64,000 nt of DNA from Podarcis raffonei (GCF_027172205.1 NC_070603.1:107049803-107113802); one strand, 5' to 3'. Shown: positions 18,382 to 29,154, counted from the stretch's first letter. Translations and numbers: made by a program. Notes: generated from the sequence alone by a model not told the origin.

Positions 18382-18620
18382 AGAGCCAGTGTGGTGTAGT
18401 GGTTAAGAGCAGTGGACTCGTAATCTGGGGAACCGGGTTCGCGTCTCCGCTCCTCCACATGCAGCTGCTGGGTGACCTTGGGCCAGTCACACTTCTTTGA
18501 AGTCTCTCAGCCCCACTCACCTCACAGAGTGTTGTGGGGGAGGAAGGGAAAGGAGATTGTTAGCCACTTTGAGACTCTTTCGGGTAGTGATAAAGCGGAT
18601 ATCAAATCCAAACTCCTCCT
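18382..18620 (+). mobile_element. MIR-type CORE-SINE with (CTC)n/(TTC)n tail
   Basis: GTGTAGTGGTTAAGAGCAGT head, GGTTCGCGTCTCC B box, GGGTGACCTTGGGCCAGTCA core, then CTC and TTC repeats to 18650. Confidence 0.75.
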
Positions 18621-18650
18621 CCTCCTCCTCTTCTTCTTCTTCTCCTCCAA

Positions 18651-19250
18651 CCCTGCCCCCAGTTTACAAGCTTCCCAGCAATATCAGGTTTGGTCAGGAA
18701 CAAGAGGTCTGATCCAGGAAGGCAATTCGGCCATCCAAATGCCAAGACATCCAGGTGACAAGCAGAAGAGATGAAAGAGTGCCAATAAGGAAAGAAGTGA
18801 CTCCCAAGACCATAAGACACCCACCCCCCAGATCAAACCCATCTAGGCTAACAACCGCTTTCAGAAAGTGACCATCTAGTTGCCCCTGGGAATTGCAAGT
18901 AGGACATGAACGCAACACACATCCTCCCACTAGTCGGAGGAATCATGCATCTGATCCCATGTGGTCATTGACAACCTTACCCTCCACGAAGTTATTTAAA
19001 CCCCTCTCATAGCCATCCAGTTTGGTGATCGTCGCAGCATCTTCTGGCAGCAAACCCCATCGTTTTAACAATGCGCCGTGCAAAGGAGTCTCTCAGCACT
19101 CAGCTTCCTTGTACAACCGGGTCCTTGTGGGAGGAAAAACGTCTTTGTTCTCTTTATATGTGCTACACATCGCTTTATGTGCCTTTCTAGTGTGTTCCCT
19201 TCGCTTGCCTTTTCCTCCTAAACTAAAAAAAGTTGTAATCTCGGCCCCTC
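18651..19250. other. No feature recognised; probable ASB 3' flank
   Basis: Downstream of the ASB stop. No convincing minus-strand AATAAA was found. Confidence 0.35.
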
Positions 19251-19411
19251 GTCTCCTTCTTGGAGAGCCTGACTTCCGTGTGTGATGGCGACGCCGGCAC
19301 CCCAGTCAAAAGACAAAGGCGACATACGCCGGGCAAGGAAAAGGCGCCGGCAGGCCCTTCCGCGGTGGAGAAACAGCGCCAGCCGGAGGAGCCGATTCTG
19401 CGCCCGCGAGG

Positions 19412-19633
19412 CTACAACCCGTCGAGGAGAGCCAGGTCTTCAAACATAAGGTATTGCTTCAGCAGCGGGGGAAGGTTGAAGTCCCTGATGGCTTGGAGCC
19501 TCCTGTGGCCCAGGGCAGTCCGGATGGAGAGGCGGCTGAGGTGTTTGAGCGAAAGCGGCTGCTGGCGGCAGGAATCCATCCAGGACATCAACGCCGGCTG
19601 CGAGACGAGGCGCTTGGGAGGGGCTCCTGTTTT
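19412..19633 (-). CDS. ASB gene last exon: SOCS box
   Basis: 73 codons plus TAG. KTGAPPKRLVSQPALMSWMD leads to QQPLSLKHLSRLSIRTALG (BC box) and FNLPPLLKQYLMFEDL (Cul5 box region). The acceptor follows a long pyrimidine tract ending GGCTGCAG. The exon is noticeably CpG-rich. Confidence 0.9.
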   Translation of the reverse strand, partial: KTGAPPKRLVSQPALMSWMDSCRQQPLSLKHLSRLSIRTALGHRRLQAIRDFNLPPLLKQYLMFEDLALLDGL

Positions 19634-22600
19634 CTGCAGCCAGGAAAGAGGGGAAAAAAAACAGATTTCGGGTTGCGTTCCCAAAGTCCTACTTGGAGGA
19701 GGCGCACTGAAATTAGTGTACGTGAGTTAGTCCTGTTCCTTAACGCCAAAGGGTCTACTCTGAGTAGGGCTGGCACTCCAGGCAATTCTTTGGTTTGGGT
19801 GGCGAGAGGTCAGGTGGAAGAATGGCAGTGTAGCAGGGAAGCTAACCTGGGAAACAGGATCTTTGCCACTTGGTATTAGGTATAATAATTATTATTATGG
19901 GACGTGGGTGGCGCTGTAGTCTATCTAAACCACTGAGCCTCTTGGGCTTGCTGATCAGAAGGTCGGCGGTTCGAATCCCCGTGACGGGGTGAGCTCCCGT
20001 TGCTCGGTCCCTGCTCCTGCCAACCTAGCAGTTCAAAAGCACGTCAAAGTGCAAGTAGATAAATAGGTACCACTCTGGCGGGAAGGTAAATGGTGTTTCC
20101 GTGCGCTGCTCTGGTTCGCCAGAAGCGGCTTAGTCATGCTGGCCACATGACCCGGAAGCTGTACGCCGGCTCCCTCGGCCAGTAAAGCGAGATGAGCGCC
20201 GCAACCCCAGAGTCGTCTGCGACTGGACCTAATGGTCAGGGGTCCCTTTACCTTTATTATTATTAATGATTACTATTATTATTATTAGCTATCATCTATA
20301 CTACTTATTAATAATATATATTGTTGCTGGGGAAAGTACTGAAGAGGACTTTATTGTGACTCTGTAACCTCTAGGTAGGGTTGGGAGAGAACAAGAGTGG
20401 GCAATATTGAGTGAGATGAGCCAGCCTGCAGCCCACAGGCCACATGCAGGCTGAAAGGCCATTTTTGACAGCCCTCAGCAACATTCAAGAGAAAACATCT
20501 TAAAGCCTTAAAAACATATGTTTCTGCTATGCACTGTTAACGAAATGCATACATCTCTTTGTGCATTAAATTTGTTTAATAATTAGATATATTTAATTTA
20601 TTAATTGTGCATTTAATTCTATACATTTATATTAATTGTATATATCAAGTAATACTGCTGGATGGCCGACTGTCGTGGATGCTTTCGCTGAGATTCCTGC
20701 ATCGCAGGGGGTTGGGCTTGATGACCCTTGGGTTCCCTTCCTACTCTAAGATTCTATAAAATTGGAAAACAAGTGAGGTCCCAACCAAAGAAGAATAGCA
20801 ACTTAAACTGATGGAATATGCACAGCTTGAAGACTTAATATACAGAATAAGAGAACAAGAAGAATGCACGTTGAAAGAAGACTGGAAAATGTTTACTGAA
20901 TATGCGGGTTAAAATTGTGTACATTTAAAAACCCTGGTAGCATAAAGATAAATTAAACAGTGTATATAAATTTTGATGGATGTAACAATGGATTACTGAA
21001 TGGTTTCGTTCATGTAAAAGATGCAGGGATGTATGGTAAGCAAAATGAACCGCAGAAGAAGAAGAAGGGAGGTCATTGATTTAAGGTTGTTTAAAAGAAT
21101 ATTTTGAAGTGTAATTTAGAAAATTTTATATATGAATGATTCTATGATTCCACAATATGTTGCGATCACTTTAATTTGCGATACAGAAACTGAACTTGGT
21201 GTGTAGTCTGCGTCATAAGACTCTTGCGGCCCACTTGGTATGAAAAGTTGGGTGGCCCTGGCAGGCAACTCCCTAGGTATGGTAAAACCAATTTTGGGGA
21301 CTCCCTACGCTGGTTTTTGTGGGATGTGATACGTAAGTAGCAGTCAAGTACAACATTCCTTGTTTTCCTAGAGTGGACATGCGGGGGAATGTTTGGTCCA
21401 GCCAGTTGAAAACTTCCTGTTTCCTCCTAGCTGGGACATACTTCCTTTACATGTGACTAGAGGTGGGCGTGACCTTACCTGTCCAGGTAACAAAAAGGAC
21501 AAGGCACGCAGCACTCTCTCTCTTTTTGACTTCCTCTGCTGTTGGAGCAGCTTTTAGCTTCCAGCCAACAGAGGACACTAGGATTATCCCCATATAGGAT
21601 AGCTCCACATATATATACTTTGTAACTAAGTCTGCCTTCAGGGATCCAACTGTGAACAGAATGTGAGTAAACTACGTTTATATACTTTACACAAGATTGT
21701 GGCATGTTCATTCTTTTAAGAAGGATATAAGGGAACTTACCAGTAACCCAATACAGTCATACCTCAGGTTGAAGTTGCTTCAGGTTGATCGTTTTCGGGT
21801 TGTGCTCCGCAGCGACCCGGAAGTAACAGAATGCGTTACTTCTGGGTTTCGCCGCTCACGCATGTGCAGGCGGTCAAAATGATGTCACACACAAGCGCAG
21901 AAGAGGCAAATCGCGACCCGCGCATGCGCAGATGCAGGTTGCATTCGCTTCAGGATACGAACGGGACTCTGGAACGGATCCCGTTCGTATCCAGAGGTAC
22001 CACTGTAGTGAGAGGCTTACACAAGCCTGCAACCAGCTACCAGGGGAATGTGAAACTCTGCTAAGTAAAGGAACTTGCTAGCGCAAGTTAGGAAGGAAAT
22101 TAATAAACAATATATCCTCTCCTGCCTCCCTGGACATTCCCACAGTCTTTAGCATGGGTAGGCAACCTAAGGCCCGGGGGCCGGATGCGGCCCAATCGCC
22201 TTCTAAATCCGGCCTGCGGACAGTCCGGGAATCAGCATGTTTTTACATGAATAGAATGTGCCCTTTTATTTAAAATGCATCTCTGGGTTATTTGTGGGGC
22301 CTGCCTGGTGTTTTTACATGAGTAGAATGTGTCCTTTTATTTAAAATGCATCTCTGGGTTATTTGCGGGGCATAGGAATTTGTTCTTTCCCCCCAAAAAA
22401 TATAGTCCGGCCCCCCACAAGCTCTGAGGGACAGTGGACCGGCCCCCTGCTGAAAGTTTGCTGACCCCTGGTCTTTAGTAATGGGCTACCTTATTTCTGT
22501 AGCAGATGCAGGCCCCAGCCTGCACCAGCAACCGGATGCACTCTGTCTGTCCACTGCATGCAGCCAGGTACATGGGGGTCACCCCCCAGTTGTCCTTCAG

Positions 22601-23446
22601 ATTCACATCTGCGCCATGCTGAGGAGAAACAACAAGTCATTAGCACCACAGACCTCACCCCCCACTCATGTCCTGGGCTTGCTGAAGCCATATGGTGTGA
22701 GCAAAGTCCATAAGTCCATCCTGGGCATCTTTAGGGCCAAATCGGATGCAACAGGTACCCAATTCCCCCTCTACCCACCACAGGCCAAACAGAACAGCTT
22801 CTGTGTAAATAATTTCCTGCAGTGATTGAATTTGCCCTCCCTTCCTCCTGCCACTCTCAGGAATGGCAGCTAAGAATGGAGGAAGCTGGCTTGAAATGCC
22901 TCGTGGAGCAAAAAATACCAAGGGAGCAAAAAAAGCTGTTTATGTACGCAACAATGGCAGCCCATATACTCTTAGGAAGAGAAGATCCCTATACAAGAGA
23001 GGAATGGATAACAAAACTGATGGACTATGCCAAAATGGCTAAAACGACTGGGGAAATCAGAAACCAGGATGATAAAAACGTCAATAAAGACTGGGGAAAA
23101 TTGTAGCTTATCTGAGAGAACACTGTAAACAGTCAAAAATATTAGGACTGCAATAACACTAGCAATGTGAAAAAGAACTTTAGTTAATATTGAGTACATT
23201 GGATAGACAGATGACGATATGAAACGTAGAGGAAAGTGACTATCTGCAGACTCCACGGAGTGGAGGAAGGAAGTCAGAGAATTATTTATTTTATGGTGGT
23301 ATTTTATGTTTGAATGTAAAATTAAAATGTAAAACTAATTAAAAAATTGCTTTACAATATAATGAAATGCCTTGTGCAGAAAAACCTCTGAACAAGTAAA
23401 TGAAGTCAGACCACAATCAATACACAAATAATTAACTATTATTGTT

Positions 23447-23511
<65 letters not shown>

Positions 23512-25575
23512 ACCTGTCAACAGGCCGCTATGCCCCTCTGGATCCTGGCAGCAGGCATGCGGATTAGGAGCAGAGAAATCTGCCTTACACCATTGGCCCA
23601 CCTACCTCAGCATCACCAGCACTGACAGGCAGCAGCAGCTTTCCAGATAAGGAGGTTCTCCCATCCCACCTTAAGAGATGCCAGGATTGAACCTGGGGCC
23701 TTCTGCATGCAAGCCTGGTGCTTAACCCCTGGACGATGGCCCTTTCCCTAAGGCTTCCATAAAGGTAAAGGTAAAGGTAAAGGGACCCCTGACCATTAGG
23801 TCCAGTCGTGGACGACTCTGGGGTTGCGGCGCTCATCTTGCTTTATTGGCCGAGGGAGCCGGCGCACAGCTTCCGGGTCATGTGGCCAGCATGACTAAGC
23901 CGCTTCTGGCGAACCAGAGCAGCGCATGGAAATGCCGTTTACCTTCCCGCCGGAGCGGTACCTATTTATCTACTTGCACTTTGACGTGCTTTCGAACTGC
24001 TAGGTTGGCAGGAGCTGGGACCGAACAACGGGAGCTTATCCCATCACAGGGATTCGAACCGCCGACCTTCTGATCGGCAAGTCCTAGGCTCTGTGATTTA
24101 ACCCACAGCACCACCCGCGTCCCGCTTCCATGGAAGGAAGCAAACACCACTTGCTGCAGGACAGGATGATAAGAAGCAGCACCTTTGACGACGTTACCTG
24201 GATCAGCAGCAGGGTGCAGTCGGGGAAGAGGCCGACGGCCGCGTGGAGAGGGGTCCCCCCGTGTTTGCAGCAGGTGTTGACGTTGGCGCCGTGCTGCAAG
24301 AGCAGCTCCACCGAATGCCTCTGCCCCTTGTAGGCCGCCCAGTAGAGGGCCGTCTTGCCGTAATAATCTTTCCTGTCCACCAGCTCACTGCCTGAAACCA
24401 AAGGGGAGATGAACACCTTCCAAAAAACAGTGCAACACGGAAACAAACCGAGAACTTAAGAAAAGCCGGCCGGATTGGGCCAGTCTAGTCCAGCATCTTG
24501 TTCTCACAGATGCCCCCCAAGCAGGACCCAAGCACAAGAGCCCTCTCCCCACCTGCGGTTTCCAGCAATTGGTACCCAGAAGAATCACTGGGGAGGTAGA
24601 GTCTAGCCCACTATTTTAGTGTTTTGTTGGAAGCCGCCCAGAGTGGCTGGGGAAACCCAGCCAGATGGGCAGGGTATAAATTATTATTATTTATTATTAT
24701 TAGGCTCGTGGGCAGGATGTGGCCCAATCGCCTTCCCAATCTGGCCCGCAGACGGTCCAGGAATCAGCATGTTTTTACATGAGTAGAATGTGTCCTTTTA
24801 TTTAAAATGCATCTCTGGGTTATTTGTGGGGCATGGGAATTCGTTCATTTCCATCCAAAAAATATAGTCCGGCCCACCACATGGTCTGACGTATGGTGGA
24901 CCGGCCCACGGCTGAAAAAGGTTGCTGACCCCTGGTCTAGCCATTGCGGCCAGTTGCCCTCGATAGCCCTCCCCTCCGTGACTTTCGTCTAATCCTCTTT
25001 TAAAGCCACCCAAGTTGGTGGCCATGCTGCCTCATGGGGCAGTGAGTTCCACAGTTTAACTGTGGAAGGGCATTCTTTCATTCATCCCAAATCTTCCAAC
25101 ATTCAGTTTCATGAGTTCCTAGGGTTAGGAGAGAGGAAGCACAACTTTTCTCTGGCTTTCTCCGTGCCATACATACTGGCCTGGATTAGGAGTGGACTAC
25201 AACCACCCCTTGCCTCCCGTTACCTCTTGTTTGGGGGGGGGGTACAGCATTTGGATTGCCTGTGCACAATATTGTTATGGGGTTTTAAGTGCGGGGAATA
25301 AACACCGCCCAGGCCCCTCTCCTTCCCAAAATCTGGTTTGCTCCATTTTTAGCCCTATGTGCAACCTGGAAACGTTCTATAGGACACACACTTGAGGTCA
25401 GCAGCAGTTGTTTCAGCTTCTCCACGTTGCCACGGCTGGCCTCGTAGTGCAGCTCCGTCCACCTGTAGTTGTAGCTGGGCGCCGCCTGGTAGCGCTTGGC
25501 AGCGGGGCGCGAGGACTCTGGCGGTGCCCCATTGCCGTAGGGCGCTCGGGAGAGGGAGCTGATGTAGAAGCCCAT
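19412..25575 (-). CDS. Ankyrin repeat and SOCS box (ASB family) protein, 4 coding exons
   Basis: Probable substrate adaptor of an Elongin-B/C-Cullin-5 ubiquitin ligase. Four exons with consistent phases give 242 residues. About four ankyrin repeats: WTELHYEASRGNVEKLKQLL (40-59), YYGKTALYWAAYKGQRHSVE, KHGGTPLHAAVGLFPDCTLL and NWGVTPMYLAACSGQTECIR. A SOCS box follows: BC box SLKHLSRLSIRTALG and Cul5-box-like LPPLLKQYL, close to the C-terminus. At 242 residues it is shorter than the ASB proteins I can recall (about 280 or more). I could not match it to one numbered ASB. The start chosen is the ATG at 25575 (G at -3 and +4), after an acceptor at 25593-25595; an ATG at 25602 is possible only if there is no intron there. 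Which protein it recruits is unknown. Confidence 0.85.
19899..20255 (+). mobile_element. Sauria-type SINE, full length
   Basis: GGGACGTGGGTGGCGCTGTA to GGTCCCTTTACCTTTATT. It lies in the last ASB intron. Confidence 0.92.
20649..20757 (+). mobile_element. CR1 LINE 3' end
   Basis: GGATGGCCGACTGTCGTGGA, GCAGGGGGTTGGGCTTGATG and AAGATTCTAT. Confidence 0.7.
20758..21135 (+). mobile_element. L1 LINE ORF2 3' end
   Basis: GTCCCAACCAAAGAAGAAT, CTTAAACTGATGGAATATG and GAAGACTGGAAAATG; the same segment recurs at 55600. Confidence 0.75.
21140..21753. other. Unassigned, possibly LTR-like DNA
   Basis: 21370-21720 and the stretch after the MITE (22008-22140) look like one older element split by the MITE at 21754. 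Its family could not be named. Confidence 0.25.
21754..22004 (+). mobile_element. Tigger-like MITE, divergent subfamily
   Basis: CAGTCATACCTCAGG and CAGAGGTACCACTG inverted ends with TA flanks; body GTTCGTATCCAG as in the 4255 copy. Confidence 0.75.
22153..22470. mobile_element. hAT MITE with 8-bp target duplication and internal duplication
   Basis: Between perfect GTCTTTAG repeats (22145-22152, 22471-22478). Ends CATGGGTAGGCAA and TTTGCTGACCCCTG. A 71-bp block (22239-22309) is repeated in tandem (22310-22373). Confidence 0.85.
22490..22618 (-). CDS. ASB gene exon: ankyrin repeat 4
   Basis: 43 codons in phase 0: HGADVNLKDNWGVTPMYLAA, CSGQTECIRLLVQAGAC, ICYRNK. Acceptor CTCCTCAG, donor GTAGCC. 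Confidence 0.9.
22905..23345 (+). mobile_element. L1 LINE ORF2 3' part
   Basis: Encodes KLFMYATMAAHILLGREDPY and EEWITKLMDYAKMAKTTGEI, typical L1 C-terminal sequence, then an AT-rich 3' UTR. Confidence 0.75.
23439..23512 (+). repeat. (TTG)n(TTA)n microsatellite
   Basis: TTG units pass into TTA units; follows the L1 3' UTR. Confidence 0.9.
23585..23755 (-). mobile_element. tRNA-Ala-like SINE
   Basis: Minus-strand head near 23740 with B box GGTTCAATCC; body ACACCATTGGCCCACCTA and ACTGACAGGCAGCAGC. Confidence 0.65.
23761..24123 (-). mobile_element. Sauria-type SINE, full length
   Basis: Tail AAAGGTAAAGGTAAAGG on the left, head CACCACCCGCGTCCC on the right. Abuts ASB exon 2 at 75 bp. Confidence 0.92.
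24198..24391 (-). CDS. ASB gene exon: ankyrin repeats 2 and 3
   Basis: Encodes SELVDRKDYYGKTALYWAAY, GQRHSVELLLQHGANVN and HGGTPLHAAVGLFPDCTLLL. Acceptor TTTCAG, donor GTAACG in phase 0. A Sauria-type SINE lies 75 bp into the following intron. Confidence 0.9.
24609..24934. mobile_element. hAT MITE carrying an L2 fragment
   Basis: Flanked by GTCTAGCC on both sides (24601-24608, 24935-24942). The left tip is interrupted by an L2 3' end with its ATT tail (24611-24702). Confidence 0.75.
24611..24702 (+). mobile_element. L2 LINE 3' end, nested
   Basis: GGAAGCCGCCCAGAGTGGCT, GGCAGGGTATAAATTATT and TTATTATT tail. Confidence 0.8.
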
Positions 25576-25592
25576 CTCCGTCCGTCCTCCCT
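25392..25592 (-). CDS. ASB gene exon: start codon, first ankyrin repeat
   Basis: Coding from 25575: MGFYISSLSRAPYGNG, PPESSRPAAKRYQAAP, RWTELHYEASRGNVEK, LKQLLLTS. It ends A|GTGTGT in phase 1. The first 17 bases are 5' UTR if the GTGGACAG acceptor is used. A Sauria-type SINE begins about 30 bp upstream. Confidence 0.8.
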
Positions 25593-25623
25593 CTGTCCAC
25601 ATGCAAAGGCTTCCCCTGTATGG

Positions 25624-25964
25624 TAAGGTAAAGGTAAAGGACGCCTGGACGGTTAAGTCCAGCCAAAGGCGACTCTGGGGTTGTGGCGCTCATCTCGCTT
25701 TCCGGTGTTTGTCCACAGACAGCTTTCTGGGTCATGTGGCCAGCAGGACTAAACTGCTTCTGGAGCAATGGGACACCGGGATGAGTGCCAGAGCACACAG
25801 AAACGCTGTTTATCTTCCCGACACAGCAGTACCTATTTATCTACTTGCACTGGTGTGCTTGGCAGAAGCTGGGACAGAGCAACAGGAGCTCACCCCGTCG
25901 CGGGGATTCGAGCCGCCAACCTTCCGATCGGCAGTGGTTTAAACCACAACACCACCTGCATCCC
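25624..25964 (-). mobile_element. Sauria-type SINE, older copy
   Basis: Same layout but more divergent (GGTTAAGTCCAGCCAAAGGC), like the copy at 59373. Just upstream of the first ASB coding exon. Confidence 0.85.
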
Positions 25965-26282
25965 TGTATGAACTGGGGGGTGCACTGAGGTTCAGGTTGG
26001 TGATAAGAGAACAGGGGAGAGGTTAAGCACCCTTACGTGTCGCGTGAGACCCACTGACCAGATTCTCTCTACCACAGTGGTTTTCCAGGACTACTTTAAA
26101 ACTGCTGAGGGTCTTGGTGGACCACTTTATGATTTTTCTGCCCATTGTAGCAATTGGCCAAAGTGCTCCTAGCCATGTACAGAGTTCCTCCCTACTATGT
26201 CCCCCCTTCTCTCTCTTTCCCCGCTTCAGCCATAGCACGGCTTCTCAGGGACGGAGGGGGGCAGACACGGTCAAGGGGCCAA

Positions 26283-26372
26283 GGTCCCTTCATAGAATCA
26301 TAAGAGTTTGAAGGGACCCCAAGAGGCACTGCATTCCCTTGCAATGCAGGAATCTCAGCTAAAGCACCCATG
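26283..26372 (-). mobile_element. CR1 LINE 3' end
   Basis: CATAGAATCATAAGAGTTTG and GCAATGCAGGAATCTCAGCT. Confidence 0.65.
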
Positions 26373-26685
26373 ACACGTAGCCATCGTTCTTCCCATCCCA
26401 ATAAAATTTGTCTCCCCCAAGTTGATGCGCATTGCCGTTCAAATAGTGTGGGTGTGCCCCATCATGTGATCAATTATGCAGGGTGGGGCTTACCTCCCCC
26501 CCCCGTATTTTATTCAAGTTGGCACCCCTGTGGTCATCTGTCAATCCCACTAGGAACACGGCCCTGCCCCATACCCAGGAGTGCCAGCTTGGCCCAACGA
26601 CTGTGGGTGCCATGCAGTGTGCATGGCCCTGGCGCCGAAATTTGTTAGTGCTGGCCCCTTCGTGGGAAATTTTGTGGGAGCTTGG

Positions 26686-26994
26686 CAAGGCCAGATTTAG
26701 GTTTGATGAGGCCCAAAGCTACTGAAGGTAATGGGGCCCTTTATATGCCCAGCTGTCCTTTGTCAACAACAAATTGTCGCCGTTTCTTGTGTTGAATATA
26801 TGCTATATGGTAATTTATGAACCTAATTGGTATCTAAAGCCATTTGCACATAACAAAATACGTATTTTATCAAAGTAATTGTTGAACTGAAATACAATTA
26901 AGAAGTATATGAATAGTGAAATTTTTTTGGGGGGCCCCAAGAGAGTGGGACCCTAAGCTATAGCTTGTTTAGCTTATACGGAAATCCGGCAGTG
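26686..26994. mobile_element. hAT MITE, uninterrupted copy
   Basis: Ends CAAGGCCAGATTT and AAATCCGGCAGTG with 8-bp flanks GAGCTTGG and GTGCTTGG. The copy at 46455 has a Tigger-like insertion in the matching place. Confidence 0.7.
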
Positions 26995-27299
26995 GTGCTT
27001 GGGCACCCAGGGAATTGGCACCTTGACCTTAACTCAGCTCAAGCCTCCTGCACCAGAAACCCAGGGCTCCAAAGAGTCAGTGAAACAAGCTCAGGGGTGC
27101 TGGAGCTCAAGACCCGCGCTCAGCCCTGGGTGTCGAGCACACTTCTGAACATGTGCAGAGTGCAGCGGCCTAACCGACCCATTACTACTACCAGACCACG
27201 CACCCATCGGAGCTCAGGGGAAGGACCTTCGAAATGGATTCACCCCAAGCTTTCGCAGGAGGGACAGGGGGAAGCTGATCTGGGCCGGCAAGAGACGTC

Positions 27300-27860
27300 T
27301 CTGTCCGCGATGCAGAAGGAGAGGCTCCCGCTGCACCGATTCGCAGCTGCAACATTCCCTCCCCGCTGCATCAGGCGCGGCGAGCGGATCCGGATTAAAA
27401 TCCGCTTCGACCCCTACCCTGCGCCATGCATTGCTCCTTTGAACGCCAAGATGGGTCGTGGCCGCCCGGCATCTCCCCGAAAACCCTCCCTCCTTCCCCG
27501 TTTGGGCCGCTTACCCGCCCGCGCTACGCCCGGCACCGGCTCGGAGAGACGCGGCCGGCCATCTCGGAGCGAGAGGCGGGCGTTGCGAGTCCCGTCGGCG
27601 GCGCCGCTCCGCCCCGGGGAGGCCGCTTCCCAGGGCTTTCCTCAAGGCCCCGGGGGAAAGGCGGCCGAGCCTCCTTCCTCCGCGCCGCTCCCGCCCCGTC
27701 TCGCCCCGAGGGAGGAGGCGCCGCCTGCAATGGCTGCCGCACGGCGAGAAGGGAGCCGCCCTCCCGGGCGCCGCTTTCTCTGCAGTGCGAAGCCGCAGCC
27801 GGAGCCGAGCGGGGCCTCGAGGAGCCTTTGTAAAACACGCGGGAAACCCCGGGGTGTGTC
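27300..27860. promoter_or_regulatory. CpG island, probable ASB-gene promoter
   Basis: About 560 bp of very GC- and CpG-dense sequence, unlike anything else in the window. It lies 1.7 kb upstream of the first ASB coding exon on its 5' side. It also contains a good minus-strand splice donor (GCGG|GTAAGC, exon end 27515). It could instead drive an unseen plus-strand transcript. Confidence 0.65.
27515..27700 (-). other. Candidate non-coding first exon of the ASB gene with 12-codon uORF
   Basis: The only strong minus-strand donor in the CpG island ends this segment. Just before it, 27562 down to 27524 reads MAGRVSPSRCRA and a stop, a small upstream frame. The 5' limit is a guess. Splicing to the acceptor at 25593 would leave the ATG at 25575 as the main start. 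Confidence 0.35.
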
Positions 27861-28007
27861 GGCGCGCGGGAAGCGGACTCTTCAATCCACACGCCTTCAT
27901 TTTAAATTCGTTTTTAATGCCGTATAACACCGTGTTAATCAGGGGCGTAGTCAGCTGCCCCCTCAAATCCTCAAAAATCATTGAAAAACATTAAAAATAC
28001 TCAATTA

Positions 28008-28520
28008 CCACTCGGTAGATAAGGTCAAAAAAGAATGGGGATGCTTCCAAAATTATCTGAATAAATACGGTGCCAATAATAACACTTGGCTGTGTTTAGA
28101 TTAATTTCACAGAAAAGGGGGTGGTGGAATTCTTCCTATTGTTTGGATAAACAATAAAACACAGATTATTTAATTGTAACAGTCGAATTGAAACTGCGAA
28201 GAGATAGACGGAAGTCAACATGAGGGATTCAAACCAGTTGGAAGGACTTTGTGTACAGAATATTCAAGTATTGATTTGAACTTCCTAAATAATATTTGTC
28301 TTAGAAAAATATTTTTTCCTAGTTTTTGTCGTTTTGTTTTGGTTTTTCCCCCTTCCTTTTTTCTTTTTTAATGTTACTCTGTTTATCTTACATCTTCTAC
28401 CATGTATTTTGTAACCCGTTTTTACCTTAAAACATGTAGTTGAGGATCAAATTATTCTTTTTATTTGTTCTTTGTAAATTCTGAAAATGTAATAAAGTTT
28501 ATTAAAAAAATAAAAATTTA
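28008..28520 (+). mobile_element. 5'-truncated L1 insertion with 15-bp target duplication
   Basis: AAAAATACTCAATTA at 27993-28007 and 28521-28535. It ends GTAATAAAGTTTATT and an A-rich tail. The broken end of the reading frame and a 3' UTR are present. Confidence 0.8.
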
Positions 28521-28976
28521 AAAAATACTCAATTAACTGAGTGTGACAAAAGCCTGTCCCCCGTGATGTCCTCTTTTTGGACAGGAATTTGACCCGTGTT
28601 CTCCCCCCCCCCAAAGCTGAGCTCCATTAACTTGGGGGGGGGCATCTCCCAGAAAAAGCTATGCCCATGGTGTTCAGGTTGTGTTTCCATTTTCTGGACC
28701 CTGCCCTGGGACCTAAGGGACCACCCGCACTTCCCTTTGTCCCGTGATTTCTAGTCAGGGGTTGGAGGTTTGTTTGGGCTTTTTGGTCCCCCTGCTTTTC
28801 TCGGGGAAATCCACGGTTTGCTGCTGAATCGGAACAAACGTCAATTTGCTGAAAATCCAATTGATCTTGGTTCCAATTCAGCAGTAAAGAGTGGGTTATC
28901 CCAGGGAAAGCGTAAAAAAAAAAAAACCCTCTCAGACGCCTGACTAGAAACCACACAGGACAGTGGTTTGGATGGT

Positions 28977-28989
28977 AATAATAATAGAT

Positions 28990-29044
<55 letters not shown>
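28977..29044 (+). repeat. (ATA)n microsatellite
   Basis: About 20 ATA/TAA units with one interruption near 28988. Confidence 0.9.
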
Positions 29045-29046
<2 letters not shown>

Positions 29047-29059
29047 GATGGTCACATCA

Positions 29060-29113
29060 GAGGTTACATAGGAAGGTGCCTTAATATAAAGTCAGGCCAT
29101 TGGTCCATCTAGC
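29060..29113 (-). mobile_element. tRNA-Ala-like SINE, 3' fragment
   Basis: GGTTACATAGGAAGGTGCCT and GTCAGGCCATTGGTCCATCT. Confidence 0.6.
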
Positions 29114-29154
29114 AGAATGGCTTTAAAAGAGGATTAGCCAAATTTGTGGAGGAG

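Larger units (their letters stand above)
24457..25160 (+). repeat. Old interspersed repeat, split by a nested hAT
   Basis: CAGTCTAGTCCAGCATCTTG, TTTCCAGCAATTGGTACCC, and after the insertion CCTCTTTTAAAGCCACCCAA and ATCTTCCAACATTCAGTTTC. A related copy lies at 29360-29610. Family unnamed. Confidence 0.6.

Noticed and set aside
21370-22140. A complete LTR split by a MITE
   Set aside because: The two sides may be one element, but neither terminus could be fixed, so it is not called.
26965-27927. A 320-codon open frame on the plus strand across the CpG island
   Set aside because: No recognisable domain. GC-rich DNA has few stops, and both strands are open in several frames here.
27511-27981. 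A 156-codon minus-strand frame over the CpG island
   Set aside because: Arginine/proline-rich composition from CpG codons; no homology recognised.
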